A stretch of 64,000 nucleotides of DNA, from NCBI RefSeq assembly GCF_008728515.1, contig NC_044978.1, positions 9,368,452 to 9,432,451 on the forward strand, in the 5' to 3' direction. Shown one piece after another: positions 46,138 to 58,261 of this stretch. Position 1 is the first letter of the stretch; each line of letters begins with the position of its first letter. This stretch comes from Papio anubis (Eukaryota > Chordata > Mammalia > Primates > Cercopithecidae). The translations under genes were made by a program, and so were the position numbers. The notes under the pieces were generated by a model, which saw nothing but the letters and a program-made list of their open reading frames with translations, searched no databases and was not told the DNA's origin.

Positions 46138-47550
46138 TTCTGCATAACTATAGATGCTGACTCCTATAAATAGGTCCTATAAAACTCGTGGCAACTAAAA
46201 CCCAAGTTCTCACTTGGAGGATCAACAGTATTAACATAAAGAGAAACCGCAAAGCACCGCATGGACCACATGCTGGAATGGGAGTCTCAGCTTCCTCCTT
46301 GCACTTCTGCAAAGTAACATTGCCCGGTATGGTTCGGTGACAGGCAAAGACTTTGTTTTATAACTAGAAAAGCATAAAGGAGAGACTCTCTTAATTTAAC
46401 TTGGGGGACCAGTGTTTCTGCTATGTTATTGTTAGGATAGAAATGTTCCAGAAAAAACAGTGTGCGAAATTATCTTAGTGAGATTGGACATAGCCTTGTT
46501 TAATTAACTGATGCAATTCTAATTATGTAATTGAGGAAAAGACAATTTAGGTAACTAGGGCGTACTTCCAAAGTATAAAATCAACATTATATTTTCTCAT
46601 CTGTTAATAACTAATATGGCTGAATATATAAACAACTACTTAGTTAAATTATTCTAAACAAGCTAAATTTATAGTTCTCCATTTGCAGTCAAATACAATA
46701 CTGCAGCCCACAAAACACAAACAGAAGCATTTTGCTTACTTCGCTATAAGTAATAATAAACCATAAATGTTTTCTTGAGAAATTCCACAAATGTTGATAT
46801 TATAAATCACAGAAAAATTCATTTTAAAATTTGCTTAATAAAGAAAAGAGAAGGCAATAACTTCAGACCTGATAATAATTTCTGACATTTACATTATCTG
46901 AAATAATAACACTGAAGGGTTCTTTAGAAATAGTAACAATTTTTAAAATAGGCTGGTTAAAACACAGCTAGCAGATATTTATAGCGTAATATATTTTGAA
47001 AACGTTCTCGCTTGCTAGCCGGTCATGCTGAGGAGATACGAGTACAGGCAGAATTTAGCAAGATTCCTCTTCTGATATTTCCCTATGTATTTCATTTGCT
47101 TTCAAGTGTCATTGAGTAAATTGATATTAGATATACCTAGTAATAAAGAATTTTTTTTAACAATGGCCGTTATGACTTAATGTCCACTTCATTTAAACCT
47201 CAAAGTTAATTGCTTAAAAACAAAAGCCATATTCTCTACTAATCTTTCTCCTCTTTCGTGGTCATTTTTCTGTTTGTAGCAACACAGCATCTAATTTTCT
47301 ACAACTGGATTTTTCCAAAATTGGAATCCTTTTTGCTTCTTCCCTTTCTCTTCTCTATGCATTCTTCTATCCCTATTCAAAATAATTAGAATCATGTATT
47401 CTCTTCTTCCTTTTCAGTCCTCCAAATAACTTAGTCTATGACTCAAGTCCTCCTTAGCCTACTTGGTAAAAAAATCTATGTATCACCATCTTTCTTCATT
47501 CATTAAATAAAATTGCTAAACACCTGCAATATGACTATATACATTTTAGG
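46138..47550. other. unassigned AT-rich sequence
   Basis: No repeat or gene is firmly recognised. 47490-47550 (ttcattcattaaataaaatt gctaaacacctgc) hints at an inverted L2 end. Confidence 0.4.
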
Positions 47551-47765
47551 AATCAGAGTCAGACAGACCAAAGGTTGATTCCTGGCTTGACTGAGTAGCT
47601 GTATGAACTCGAGGAAATGGTGCAATGTCTCCAAGGCACTATTTCCGACTCTGAAAAATGGGTAATAGTGCTACAGATCTCCTACTGTTGTGGGAATTAA
47701 ATAAGTGATTGCAAGGAAAGCATAGATGATGTTGTCTGCTGTGTGCCACGTATTATATAAACATT
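47551..47765 (+). mobile_element. MIR
   Basis: Near-complete MIR order: aatcagagtcagacagacca aaggttgattcctggcttga ctgagtagctgtatgaactc, ctgaaaaatgggtaatagtg, ttgtgggaattaaataagtg and gctgtgtgccacg. Confidence 0.85.
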
Positions 47766-47784
47766 CGTTCTCCTCTTTCCTCCT

Positions 47785-47965
47785 AAACATCATCATCCTG
47801 TTACAGTGAATGTTTTCAGCCTTCTGTTAAGTTACGTCTCTGTCTTGGAACACCTACTGGTTTTCAGAGGCATGTCGGACTCACCTCTATATTCCCATCA
47901 TCTAGCATAGTATCTCACGGTGGGAGTTCAATCCATGTGTGCCAAATTTCTTAATGCCAGTATAT
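47785..47965 (+). mobile_element. possible L2 3' end fragment
   Basis: Words gactcacctctatattccca tcatctagcatagtatctca cggtgggagttcaatccatg recall the L2 3' terminus (agcacagtgcctggcacata, ctcaataaat). Confidence 0.45.
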
Positions 47966-48007
47966 TTGGCTGAATCCATCACTACATGTTCTTCTGTTGG
48001 AAACGAA

Positions 48008-50593
48008 AACCAACAAAGATCAAAAGAGACAAAGAAATGCATTACATAATGGTAAAGGGATCAATGAAAAAAGAAGAGCTAACTATCCTAAATATATATG
48101 CACCCAATACAGGAGTACCTAGATTCATAAAGCAAGTTCTTAGAGACCTACAAAGAGACTTAGACTCCCACACAATAATAGTGGGAGGCTTTAACACCCC
48201 ACTGTCAATATTAGACAGATAAATGAGACAGAAAATTAACAAGGATATTCAGGACGTGAACTCAGCTCTGGACAAAGTGAACCTAATAGACATCTACAGA
48301 ACTCTTCACCCCAAATCAACAGAATACACATTCCTTTCAGCACCTCATCACACTTACTCTAAAACTGACCACATAATTGGAAGTAAAATACTCCTCAGCA
48401 AATGCAAAACAACAGAAATCATAAAAAACAGTCTCTCAGACCACAGTGCAATCTAATTAGAACCCGGGATTAAGAAACTCACTCAGAACCACACAACTAC
48501 AGGGAGAATGAACAACCTGCTCCTGGATGACTACTGGGTAAATAATGAAATAAAGGAAGAAATAAATAATTTCTTTGAAACAAATGAGAACAAAGACATA
48601 TGTACCAGAATCTCTGGTTCACAGCTAAAGGAGTGTTTAGAGGGAAATTTATAGCACTAAATGCCCACAGGAGAAAGTGGGAAATATCTAAAATCGACAC
48701 CCTAACATCACAATTAAAATAACTAGAGAAGAAAGAGCAAACAAATTCAAAAGCTAGCAAAAGACAAGAAATAACTAAGATCAGAGCAGAACTGAAGGAG
48801 ATAGAGACACAAAAAAAACCTTTAAAAAATCAATGAATCCAGGAGCTAGTTTTTTGAAAAGATCAGCAAGATAAACTGCTATCCAGACTAATAAAGTAGA
48901 AAGGAGAGAATAAAAAAGATGCAATAAAAATTGATAAAGGGGATATCACCACTGATCCCACAGAAATACAAACTGCCATCTGAGAATACTGTAAACACCT
49001 CTATGGAAATAAGCTAGAAAATCTAGAAGAAATGTATAAAATCCTAGACACATATAACCTCCGAAGTATAAACTAGGAAGAAGCCGAATCGCTGAATATA
49101 CCAGTAACAAGTTATAAAATTGAGGCAGTAATTCATAGCCTACCAACCAAAAAAAAAAAAAAAAAAAAAAAAAGGCCTAGACTAGATGGATTCACAGTCA
49201 AATTCTATCAGAGGTACAAAGAGGACCTGGTACCATTCCTTCTGAAACTATCCCAAACAATAGAAAAAAGAGGGAATGCTCCCTAACTCATTTTATGAGG
49301 CCAGTATCATCCTGATATCAAATCTGGCAGAGACACAACAGTAAAAGATAATTTCAGGCCAATATCCCTGATGAAAATTGATGTGAAAATCCTCAATAAA
49401 ATACTGGTAAACTGGATCCAGCAGCACATCAAAAAGCTTATCCACCACTATCAAGTTGGCTTCATCCCTGGGATGCAAGGCTGGTTCAACAAATGCAAAT
49501 CAATAAACCTAATCCATCTCATAAACAGAACCAATGACAAAAAACACAGGATTATCTCAATAGATGCAGAAAAGGCTTTCGACAAAATTCAACACCTCTT
49601 CATGCTAAAAACTCTCAATAAACTAGGATTCAATGGAAAGTATTTCAAAATAATAAGAGCTATCTATGACAAACAAATAGCCAATATCATACTGAATGGA
49701 CAAAAGCTGGAAACATTCCCTTTGAAAACTGGCACCAGACAAGGATGCTCTCTCTCACTACTCCTATTCAACATAGTGTTGGAAGTTCTGACCAGGGCAA
49801 TCAGGCAAGAGAAAGAAATAAAGGGTATTCAGATAGAAAAAGAGGAAGTCAAATGTCTCTGTTTGCAGTTGACATGGTTGTATATTTAGAAAATCCCACC
49901 ATCTCAGCCCAAAATCTCCTTAAGCTGATAAGCAACTTCAGCAAAGTCTCAGGATACAAAATCAATGTGCAAAAATCACAAGCATTCCTATACACCAATA
50001 ATAGACAAACAGAGAGCCAAATCATGAGTGAACTCGCATTCACAATTGCTACTAAGATAATAAAATACCTAGGAATATAACTTATGAGGGATGTGAAAAA
50101 CCTATTCAAGGAGAACTCCAAACCACTGCTCGAGGAAATAAGAGAGGACACAAACAAATGGAGAAACATTCCATGCTCATGGTTAGGAAGAATCAATATC
50201 ATGAAAATGACCAAACTGCCCAAAGTAATTTATAGATTCAATGCTATTCCCATCAAGCTACTATTGACTTTATTCACAGAATTGGAAAAAACTACTTTAA
50301 ACTTCATAAGGCACCAAAAAAGAGCCCACATAGCCAAGACAATCCTAAGCAAAAAGAACAAAGCTGGAGACATCATGCTACCTGACTTCAAACTACACTA
50401 CAAGGCTACAGTAACCAAAACAGCATGGTACTGGTACCAAAACAGAGATGTAGACCAATGGAACAGAACAGAGGCCTCAGAAATAACACCAAACATCTAC
50501 ATCCATCTGATCTTTGACAAACCTGACATAAACAAGCAATGGGGAAAGGATTGGAGAAATAAGAACACTTTTACACTGTTGGTGGGACTGTAA
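48008..50593 (+). pseudogene. L1 ORF2 relic (endonuclease and reverse transcriptase)
   Basis: Broken remains of the L1 ORF2 protein, which nicks DNA and reverse-transcribes its RNA in target-primed integration. Open pieces lie at 47986-48222, 48223-48456 (ends in the SDHSAI motif), 49371-49889 (fingers/palm, with the IDAEKAFDKIQH stretch), 49745-50080 (palm with FAVD) and 50084-50593 (thumb and C-terminal start). The C-terminal domain is largely gone because of the deletion near 50550. It cannot make an active protein. Confidence 0.93.
49149..49173 (+). repeat. A25 run inside L1 ORF2
   Basis: Twenty-five As follow accaacc where L1 ORF2 normally has about seven (a Lys-codon stretch). An internal microsatellite expanded after insertion. 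Confidence 0.9.
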
Positions 50594-51212
50594 ACTAGTT
50601 CAACCATTGTGGAAGACAGTGTGGCGATTCCTCAAGGATCCAGAACTAGAAATACCATTTTACCCAGCTATCCTATTACTGGGTGTATACCCAAAGGATT
50701 ATAAAACATTCTACTAAAAAGACACATGCACATGTATGTTTATTGTGGCATTATTCACAATAGCAAAGACTTGGAATCAACCCAAATGTCCATCAATGAT
50801 ACACTGGATAAAGAAAATGTGGCACATATACACCATGGAATACTATGCAGCCATAAAAAGGGTGAGTTCATGTCCTTTGCTGGGACATGGATGAAATTGG
50901 AGACCATCATTCTTGGCAAACTAACACAAGAACAGAAAACCAAACACCACATGTTCTCACTCATAAATGGGAGTTGAACAATGAGAACACATGGATACAG
51001 GGAGGGGAACATCACACATTGGGGCCCATCAGAGTGTGGAGGGCTAGGGGAGGGGTAGCATTAGGAGAAATACCTAATGTAGGTGATGGGTTGATGGGTG
51101 CAGCAAACCACCATGACACGTGTATATAATATACCTATGTAACAAAACTGCACATTCTGCACATGTACTCCAGAACTTTAAGTATAATAAAAAATTTAAA
51201 AAGAAAAAAAAG

Positions 51213-51395
51213 AAAAGCTCTGTGCCTTTTTCATGTTCATTGTTGCTCACTGAGAATCTACATGAAGAATAAATTTCAAAAATAAAAACCAATAATCCAA
51301 TAATAAGTATTGGGCTAGTTCAAAAAAGAAGGATGCCAGTTCATAAGCTGAAGATTCAGATTTTTAAAAAATTATTCATTGAACTAAAGCTTTGT
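51213..51395. other. unassigned sequence
   Basis: Flank of the L1. No feature recognised. Confidence 0.4.
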
Positions 51396-51662
51396 GTGTG
51401 TGTGGATATATATATATGTATACATATATACGCGCACACACATATATATACACCTATATATGTATACATATATACACTTATATATCCAATGGTGATATAT
51501 ATGTCCTATATATACATATATAGGTGTATACATATATGTATATATGGGGATATATGTGTGGATATATATACATCTATATATGTATATATGTGTATGTATA
51601 TATTGATGTATACATATATCTCCACACACACATATATCCCTCCCACATATATATATCCCATC
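51396..51662. repeat. (TATG/TATA/CACA)n tract, 267 bp
   Basis: Starts with a tgtgtgtgtg run at 51393-51402, followed by tatatatatgtatacatata, cgcgcacacaca and repeated tatatatgtatacatatatac-like blocks. Inverted symmetry gives hairpin potential, and the purine-pyrimidine alternation gives Z-DNA potential at cgcgcacacaca (about 51431-51442). Confidence 0.9.
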
Positions 51663-53537
51663 TATATGATTGTGATACATTTAGTCTCCATACTGTACAA
51701 TTATACTTCACTGGAAGGAAATGTTAGTTAAGGGTCATCTCTCCCTTTCCAGAGGCCCAGTGACTTTCAGATGTTTTGGATTTTTTCAAATACACACATA
51801 CAGACCCGCACAAGTACTACAGCTTCCCCCAATATCCCCCACTTCTATTGCCTCATACAACATCACAGGATGGGAAGGGAAACTCAGAGAACATAATAAT
51901 AACACAAAGATAAGTGAAACAATTAGCTTTAAAAAATTATTTTCCCAAGTAAAATAATTGCATGAATGCATTGTAGAGTCAAATAGAAATGATGTCAGAA
52001 TTTTTCACTGTCTTGTATGTTTCATGCTAATGGGTGTTCACACTGAATGTTGGCTATTTAATGATCTGGAAGATTAGTTACTTTTTGAGGAGATATCCTA
52101 GAATGCAGAAGTCATATATTTTCTTTGATCCGGTCTACAATCACACATTTTTACAGTGATAGTAACCAAGAAGTTGTATTTTCTATTACATATCTAGTGA
52201 AAAAAGATAAATTATGATCACCCTCAGCTGAATTTTATCTACTGTGGATATGAGATAAGATGAAAAAACTAGGGTGCTATGGATGTTTATATAAGGGAGC
52301 TGAGCAACATATATAACCGGGAAAAATATTCCTTTCTGTGTTTTTCTCTGGATCGCTCTGCTTTATCTCCTTTCGCACCATTTTATTTTATTCCAAACCT
52401 GTTCATTCTTTGATGTATGTTTCAGCTGAGACTTGCAAAATACATTGTTTGATAAATTAGATACTATGTCCTTATGAAAGATAGAAAGACTTTTATCAAA
52501 CACAAACATTATTGCAACTTGTACCCAGGAGGGAAACGGAATAGACAGGCCACTTAATTTCCTTTACAGTTGAAGAAGAAAATACATGAGATCAAGAAAC
52601 CAAATTCTTGCGGGTTGTTTATTGACTGTGACAAAGCCTGTTCGAAATTTTCTGTTCTATTCAGGCCGTGCTACTGTCAACACAGTCCAGAAATATTCCT
52701 GCAAAAGAAATGGTCACAGTGACAACGGAAAGCATTGATGGCAAATAGGAATTAAACTTCTCCTCCCAAATGAGTGCTATCTTTCAGCTTTCTTACTTTG
52801 GTTGGGAAGAAAGAGAATGTTGATTGCTTCATTTATTGAGTTAGTTTGTTTGGTTGTCTTAACTAACAAACTCAGAAAACGTTTGTAAGTTTTACATTTT
52901 TAGTTGCCAAATTATCCGTAAATAATGTATTCATTTTATAAGTCAATAAAACAAGTCACATTTGATACTATGATCATGCTGAAGTACTTTTAAGAATATG
53001 TATTTGACATAGATGTTTTTCTTAAGATGCATACTCACATTTTACTAGGTATTTACAGATATAGTAATTTGAGTTTGTAGAAAATAAAACTGAGAGTTTT
53101 CTTTTCCATCTTGTTTGTATATGTATGCAAAATGTATTTATTCTATAAGCAGCTGCTCTCTCCACTGGTAGGTAAAAATCTGTGCCTATTTATTCCCCCA
53201 GTCCTAATTAAAATGGCACCTCTCCTAGCTACCCTTCATGAGATCTCTTGCCCTTCTGAGACTGATGTGTCATTGTGTCTGCTTTGTAGTTTATCCACAT
53301 ATATGCTGTTACCCTGTCACATTTTAATTTTTTGAAGATGTTATTAATCCTAAATATTATAGAGTCATGTATATAATCCTTCATAACTTATTTAATGGAA
53401 TGGAATATAATGGAGCCTTTTCAACTCATCTTCTCCTTCAAAATATTTTCCTCATTTGAAAATGAAACCTCACAATACAGCACATAGAAGAAAATCTCAA
53501 GCCGCGTCTATTTTGAGTAAGCCTGACAATGACAATT
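51663..53537. other. unassigned AT-rich sequence
   Basis: About 1.9 kb without a recognised repeat or gene. 52600-52800 is complex and less AT-rich, and could be tested for conservation. Confidence 0.4.
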
Positions 53538-53830
53538 GCGGTGACTCACGCCTGGAATCCGACCACTTTGGGAGGCTGGGGCGGGCGGATCACCTGGGGT
53601 CAGAGGCTCAAGACCAGCCTGGCCAACATGGTGAAACCCCATCTCTATTAAAAATACCAAAAAAAGTTAGCTGGGTGTGGTGGGGGGCGCTGGTAATCCC
53701 AGCTGCTCAGGAGGCTGAGACAGGAGAATCGTTTAAACCTGGGAGGCAGAGGTTGCAGTGAGCTGAGATTGCACCACTGCACTCCAGCCTGGGCAACAAA
53801 GAACAAAATTCTGTCTCAAAAAAAAAAAAA
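53538..53830 (+). mobile_element. AluS-like, slightly 5'-truncated
   Basis: Starts within the left arm (gcggtgactcacgcctggaa; the usual first ~10 bases are absent), runs through accagcctggccaacatggt and gcactccagcctgggcaaca, and ends in A13. No clear target duplication. Confidence 0.92.
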
Positions 53831-54540
53831 GACACACAGAACCTTTTTTTTTTTTTAAGTAATACCGCTGAGCACCTCTGGGGATGAATTTTATATGAAA
53901 TATATTTTTTAAAAGGACAACATCATTCAATAATCATGCTTTCTGTATCATTTGCATTTCTACATAATTTCTGGGGGTCTTACATTTAAAATCTCTACAG
54001 CATGGTGACAGGTTTTTAAACTTTAATCAGATCAATAATATTCTTTATTCACTGAGGTTGCATGTTCAAATTTCAGCTATCATTAAGCTCAATTATAACA
54101 TTTAAATATAAAGATATTTATATTTTTGGTTATATTTATAATTATATTTTTTAAATATTTATAATTCTGATAATTACCATATTACCAGGCTTATGGTAAT
54201 TCTATAGCTGTTACATTTCTGATTTTACCATTTCTGCTTTATGATCTTAAGTTGTGATAAGAATTACAGATTTCACATAAAACTGATAACTCCTAATGAC
54301 TGATATAGTCACGCAATTTCCTCATGTCATTCTCCACAGTCTTTTTTGTAGCTTTTGATATCCAGCAACTCCTAGTCTTCAACTTTGCCTCTTTGGCATC
54401 TGTAAAACAATTATTAATTTCCTGTTTCTCTACATTTTAATTTGTTTAAGCCTACTTCCTCCTATTGTTCTATAACACTGACTCTTCTCACATGCTCTGT
54501 TCCACTTTCTCTGTATTCATTTTGTTTACTCCTTTCTTCC
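53831..54540. other. unassigned AT-rich sequence
   Basis: 54100-54175 is (tata/ttta)-rich low complexity. No other feature recognised. Confidence 0.4.
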
Positions 54541-54917
54541 TGATGTGGTTTGGATCTGTGTCCCCACCCAAATTTCCTGTCAAATTGTAATCCCCAATGT
54601 TGGAAATGGGGCCTGGTGGAAGGTGACTGGATCTTGGGAGCAGACTTCCCTCTTGGTGATGCTGCAATAGTGCGTGAGTCTTCATGAGATCTGGTTGTTT
54701 AAGAGTGTGTGGTACCGCCCCGCAACCCGTTCCTTCTGCCCTGGCCACGTGAGGATGCCTGCTCCGGCTTTGCCTTGTGCCATGGGTAAAAGCTCCCTGA
54801 GGCCCCCCCAGCCATGCTTCCTGTACAGCATGCAGAACTGTGAGTCAATGAAACCTCCTTTCTTTATAAATTACCCAGTCTCACGTATTTCTTTATGGCA
54901 GTGTGAGAATTAATACA
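54541..54917 (+). mobile_element. MSTA/MSTB solo LTR (MaLR)
   Basis: Full-length MaLR LTR starting tgatgtggtttggatctgtg and ending ttaataca. Internal landmarks: gggcctggtggaaggtgact, cttcatgagatctggttgtt, cttcctgtacagcatgcaga and acccagtctcacgtatttct. Flanking pentamers cttcc (54536-54540) and tttcc (54918-54922) are a near-match to the expected 5-bp duplication. Recombination removed the internal region and one LTR. Clearly younger than the MST LTR at 3.06 kb. Confidence 0.92.
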
Positions 54918-54919
54918 TT

Positions 54920-54981
54920 TCCCCTTCCTTCTCTCCTTCTTTCCTTCCCGAGCTTCCTCCCTCCCTTCCTTTCTTCCTTCC
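54920..54981. repeat. (CTTC)n pyrimidine tract
   Basis: ccttccttctctccttcttt and similar, directly downstream of the MST LTR. Confidence 0.85.
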
Positions 54982-56194
54982 GGTCTTGAGGTTTATTCTC
55001 ACGTAATAAAGACTGTATTTTTTTTTTCCATCGTCCTAAGACGCCGCTTATCTAGGGGTGAAAGGCTTGAACTCTGCAGTCAGCCCTGTCTGGATTTACC
55101 TTGCTTCCTCTAGCTTAGTTATAGTCAAATAACAACTGAGAGTTTTTGTGAGAACTACACAAGACAATGAATATGATTGGAAAGTGCAGTAATTGAGAAA
55201 GAAGTCTCTGATGTCTAAAATGGAGATGGGGTTTATATTAACTCAATAATTAACTCTAATATTAACTCTATTCTACATTGCACGTGCTCAAATAAAGCAA
55301 GCTGTTCCCTGGTGTACGTTTATATGTTCTTGGGAGATGAGCACTATGTGTAAATTTGGAAAACAGCTTATTTCCTCTCAATTATCATTTAAAAAAATGT
55401 AAACACATATTCAAACATCTCAGAGTACATATTATAAACTATTTGACAAACGATTTTCTTTGCTCCTCACATTCGGAGAGTACCGGACTATATAAATTAT
55501 CCATGTAATGTGGATTAAAAGAATTATACATGGTTAATGAAAATAATAAAACATTTACTCTGTCCTACATCTTTACTGTAAATCAGTGCTTTATGTAATA
55601 CCATTTAATCTCAGTCATGTGAATTTAATTTAAATGTATTTGAATGTTTTATACATAGAATTCAAAACCTTTCCAAAAATGTGATATTTTAATTCTAACT
55701 CTTAACCTTAACTATTATTGTTTAAAAACTTTGTTTATATACATCTCTCAAAAAATACATATACAAAATATTTTATAGTAATTGCAAAAGGGACAAAGGC
55801 CTTTATTTTTTTATTTCTTTGCTTGAACTAACTTGATGAAGGAACTATACAGAGAAAAAGAGAGCACAAACTGATTCTTTCTGGACTTTTCCTAATTTTC
55901 TTTCCATTGGGTATCACTGGAGAATCTTTCACCAACCAGAGGACATTTTCTCAAAAGCTTCACTGAAATACTCTAAGCTTTTCCATTTTCTTTCAGGCAA
56001 ATGCTCTAGCTGATTTTATGATGTAATCTATTTTAAAGTTGACCTGTCATAACAGCAAGTAAGTAAAACCACAGGCTTGGATTTTTTAAAAAGTGCTTTC
56101 TAAAAAATTCTCTATTTTGTGCCAGTTACAAGATACACAGAACATAACTTTTAACAGAATATGACAGAATAGAACTTAAAGGACATAAATTGAG
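54982..56194. other. unassigned, possible MIR trace at 55060-55195
   Basis: gaactctgcagtcagccctg tctggatttaccttg and gagaactacacaagacaatg could be a decayed MIR. The rest is AT-rich without recognised features. Confidence 0.35.
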
Positions 56195-56650
56195 ATGTAA
56201 AGTAATCTGGTTACTCATTCATGTCTCAGTATTTTTTAAGTATCTCCCATTTGTCAGGGAGTATGTCAGTCTAAGGGTATCAAGATAAATGGAAGATTAT
56301 TCTTTTCTAGAGGGCCACAATGTAGTAGCCCGACGGTGTAAATGGTGTGACTGATTGGCCAACAAACCATTGAAACAGAGCTATGTATATGTCTCTGAAA
56401 GATGTACGTATACAGTGATACAGGAGGAGTACGGAAGAGAACACATACACACACACACATTTTGGAAAAAGGCAAAAACAGGAGAGTTTCAAGGAGGAAT
56501 TACCTTTTATGTGGGTAAGGACTACTTGAGAATTTACAAGTCATTCTGGATAAAATGGTCAGGACATTTAAGCTAAGGGAGTATCAAGTAGAATGAAAGG
56601 ACGTGTGAAAGGACATAGTAAGATCAGGAAACAGGAAAAGGCAGTACTTT
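56195..56650 (-). mobile_element. L2 (LINE2) remnant
   Basis: Inverted L2 3' region: ttaagtatctcccatttgtc agggagtatgtcagtctaag ggtatcaagat, then ctagagggccacaatgtagt, and gagtttcaaggaggaattac. Strong decay. A short (ac)n run lies at 56446-56459. Confidence 0.55.
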
Positions 56651-57417
56651 TATGTGACTGAAGTGAAACAAATATAGAAGAGTGGATGTTACCTAGAATT
56701 TTAAGTCATCTATTCACTCTTGCATGTTAGACTTGAGGAAACAAAGATAGTCCCCAAATGATCATCTTATTCAGTCTTTGGAAAACAGGAAGAAATGTTA
56801 TCTTTTTCAGTGAAGTGATTCCAAGACTTCCACAAGGAGTGAGGCTGTATTTGACATCCCAAAAATAAAGCAGCTTAAATAAATTTTCTGAGTCTGTGGG
56901 AAGAAAATTAACATGACATCTGACATTTTTAAAAGCTGACAAATTTTGTTTTGTTTTTCAGGTGTGAAATAGTTTGAATCAGAAAGTTTGGACAAAAACC
57001 AAATAGGTAATGTTTGAAAGGGACTTAAATCTAAATGGCTGTCTTTAAAAATTATATCAATTAAAGACACATACATGTAACAGGGGAAAATGCATCCTGT
57101 AATTAAGTACTATCAAAAGAATTACACTTTCTTTTTTTTTTTACAAAGCTCCTACACTCTGTCCCTCACTTCTATTCACCAAGCCTCATGCACTCTTCTC
57201 AAAAATAGATTCACCCAGTGAGGATGCTGATCCTCTTGTTTTCATTTCTGGTTTCAGAACATTTTATGTGAGTATACAGATACTTGTTAGATTGAAATTA
57301 ATATGTTGCCAGGACACGATTATATTTTAGAGACAAAAAAGATCATGTTGAGAATGAATTTTTAAATAGATATTTCCTACTGATACAAGGAAAACAGTCT
57401 CTTTCTGTATCTCATCC
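56651..57417. other. unassigned sequence
   Basis: No repeat or gene recognised. Confidence 0.4.
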
Positions 57418-57575
57418 AGATCACTGTGGTACAGTGAAAAAAGCAAAGGGCTGATAAAAAGGTAGAGAGGAAGATTTGAGTCCTATGTGAGTTGAGCTAG
57501 CACCTCTCTCTCTCTCTCTCTTTCTCTCTATAATGGAGGTGACAATACTTATTTGAAAGGCATCAGGAAGTCCAC
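57418..57575 (+). mobile_element. MIR with internal (CT)n expansion
   Basis: Words atcactgtggtacagtgaaa aaagcaaagggctgataaaa, agatttgagtcctatgtgag ttgagctagcacctctct and ataatggaggtgacaatact follow MIR. The core cctctctgagcctcagtttc region is replaced by a (ct)n run at 57504-57529. Confidence 0.65.
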
Positions 57576-57934
57576 AGTTGGTGGACACACGGTGGTGGGG
57601 CAAGCAATCCTGGAAAAGTAGGCAAATAACAAAATGTGAAGAACATTCAATGCCCTTCTCTTTAGATTAAGAATCTTAAACTTAATAGATTCTGATGAGT
57701 GAGAGATAGAAAAATCTATGTTTCTTTTTGAAAGATGGGCATGCTAAGGAGATGTAAGTATAAATGGAGTGAAAATGAATTACTATGGGTTTCTTTTATC
57801 TTAGAAGTAAAGTACTGTTTTCTTTTTATTATACTTTCCTGTTTTTAATGGTATTCTACATACACATATATGATTTTGAATTACGTGAGTGGTCAAGAAA
57901 TCAAACTTTGCCTATGTAGTATCACATTTAAAAG
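57576..57934. other. unassigned AT-rich sequence
   Basis: No repeat or gene recognised. Confidence 0.4.
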
Positions 57935-57945
57935 AAAGGCATCTT

Positions 57946-58250
57946 GGGCCAGAGGCAGTGGCTCATGCCTGTAATCCCAGCACTTTGGGAGGCAGAGTTG
58001 GGCAGATCACGAGGTCAAGAGATAAAGACAATCCTGGCCAATACGGTGAAACCCTGTCTCTAGTAAAAATACAAAAGAAAAAAAAAATAGCCAAGCATGG
58101 TGGTACACGCCTGTAGTCCCAGCTACTGGGGAGGCTGAGGCAGGAGAATCACTTGGACCCGGGAGGTGGAGGTTGCAGTGAGCTGAGATTGCACCACTGC
58201 ACTTCAGTCTGGGGACAGAGAGAGACTTCATCTCGGGAAAAAAAAAAAAA
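57946..58250 (+). mobile_element. AluS-like (Sc/Sg)
   Basis: Dimeric Alu starting gggccagaggcagtggctca, with cagatcacgaggtcaagaga and gcaggagaatcacttggacc. A perfect 11-bp duplication, aaaggcatctt, lies at 57935-57945 and 58251-58261. Confidence 0.94.
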
Positions 58251-58261
58251 AAAGGCATCTT

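Larger units (their letters stand above)
48008..51212 (+). mobile_element. L1 (L1PA/L1PB), 5'-truncated, dead
   Basis: The copy starts inside the ORF2 endonuclease domain (aaccaacaaagatcaaaaga) and runs through the reverse transcriptase to a 3' UTR (50986-51190) ending in aaagtataat-like and A-rich tail sequence. ORF2 is split by many stops and shifts. In the endonuclease, the GDFNTPL motif reads GGFNTPL (codon 48187-48189), losing a metal-binding Asp. In the reverse transcriptase, FADD reads FAVD (codon 49868-49870), losing a catalytic Asp. A stretch is missing around 50547-50552 and an A25 run sits at 49149-49173. The 3' UTR wording fits middle-aged primate L1PA/PB. No clear target duplication was found. 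Confidence 0.95.

Noticed and set aside
49371..50593. Reverse-transcriptase-like coding region
   Set aside because: Clearly L1 ORF2 but broken by shifts and stops, with catalytic Asp losses. Annotated as a pseudogene within a mobile element, not a CDS.
3061..54917. The two MST-type LTRs as a 5'/3' provirus pair
   Set aside because: They are 51 kb apart and differ strongly in divergence. They are independent solo LTRs.
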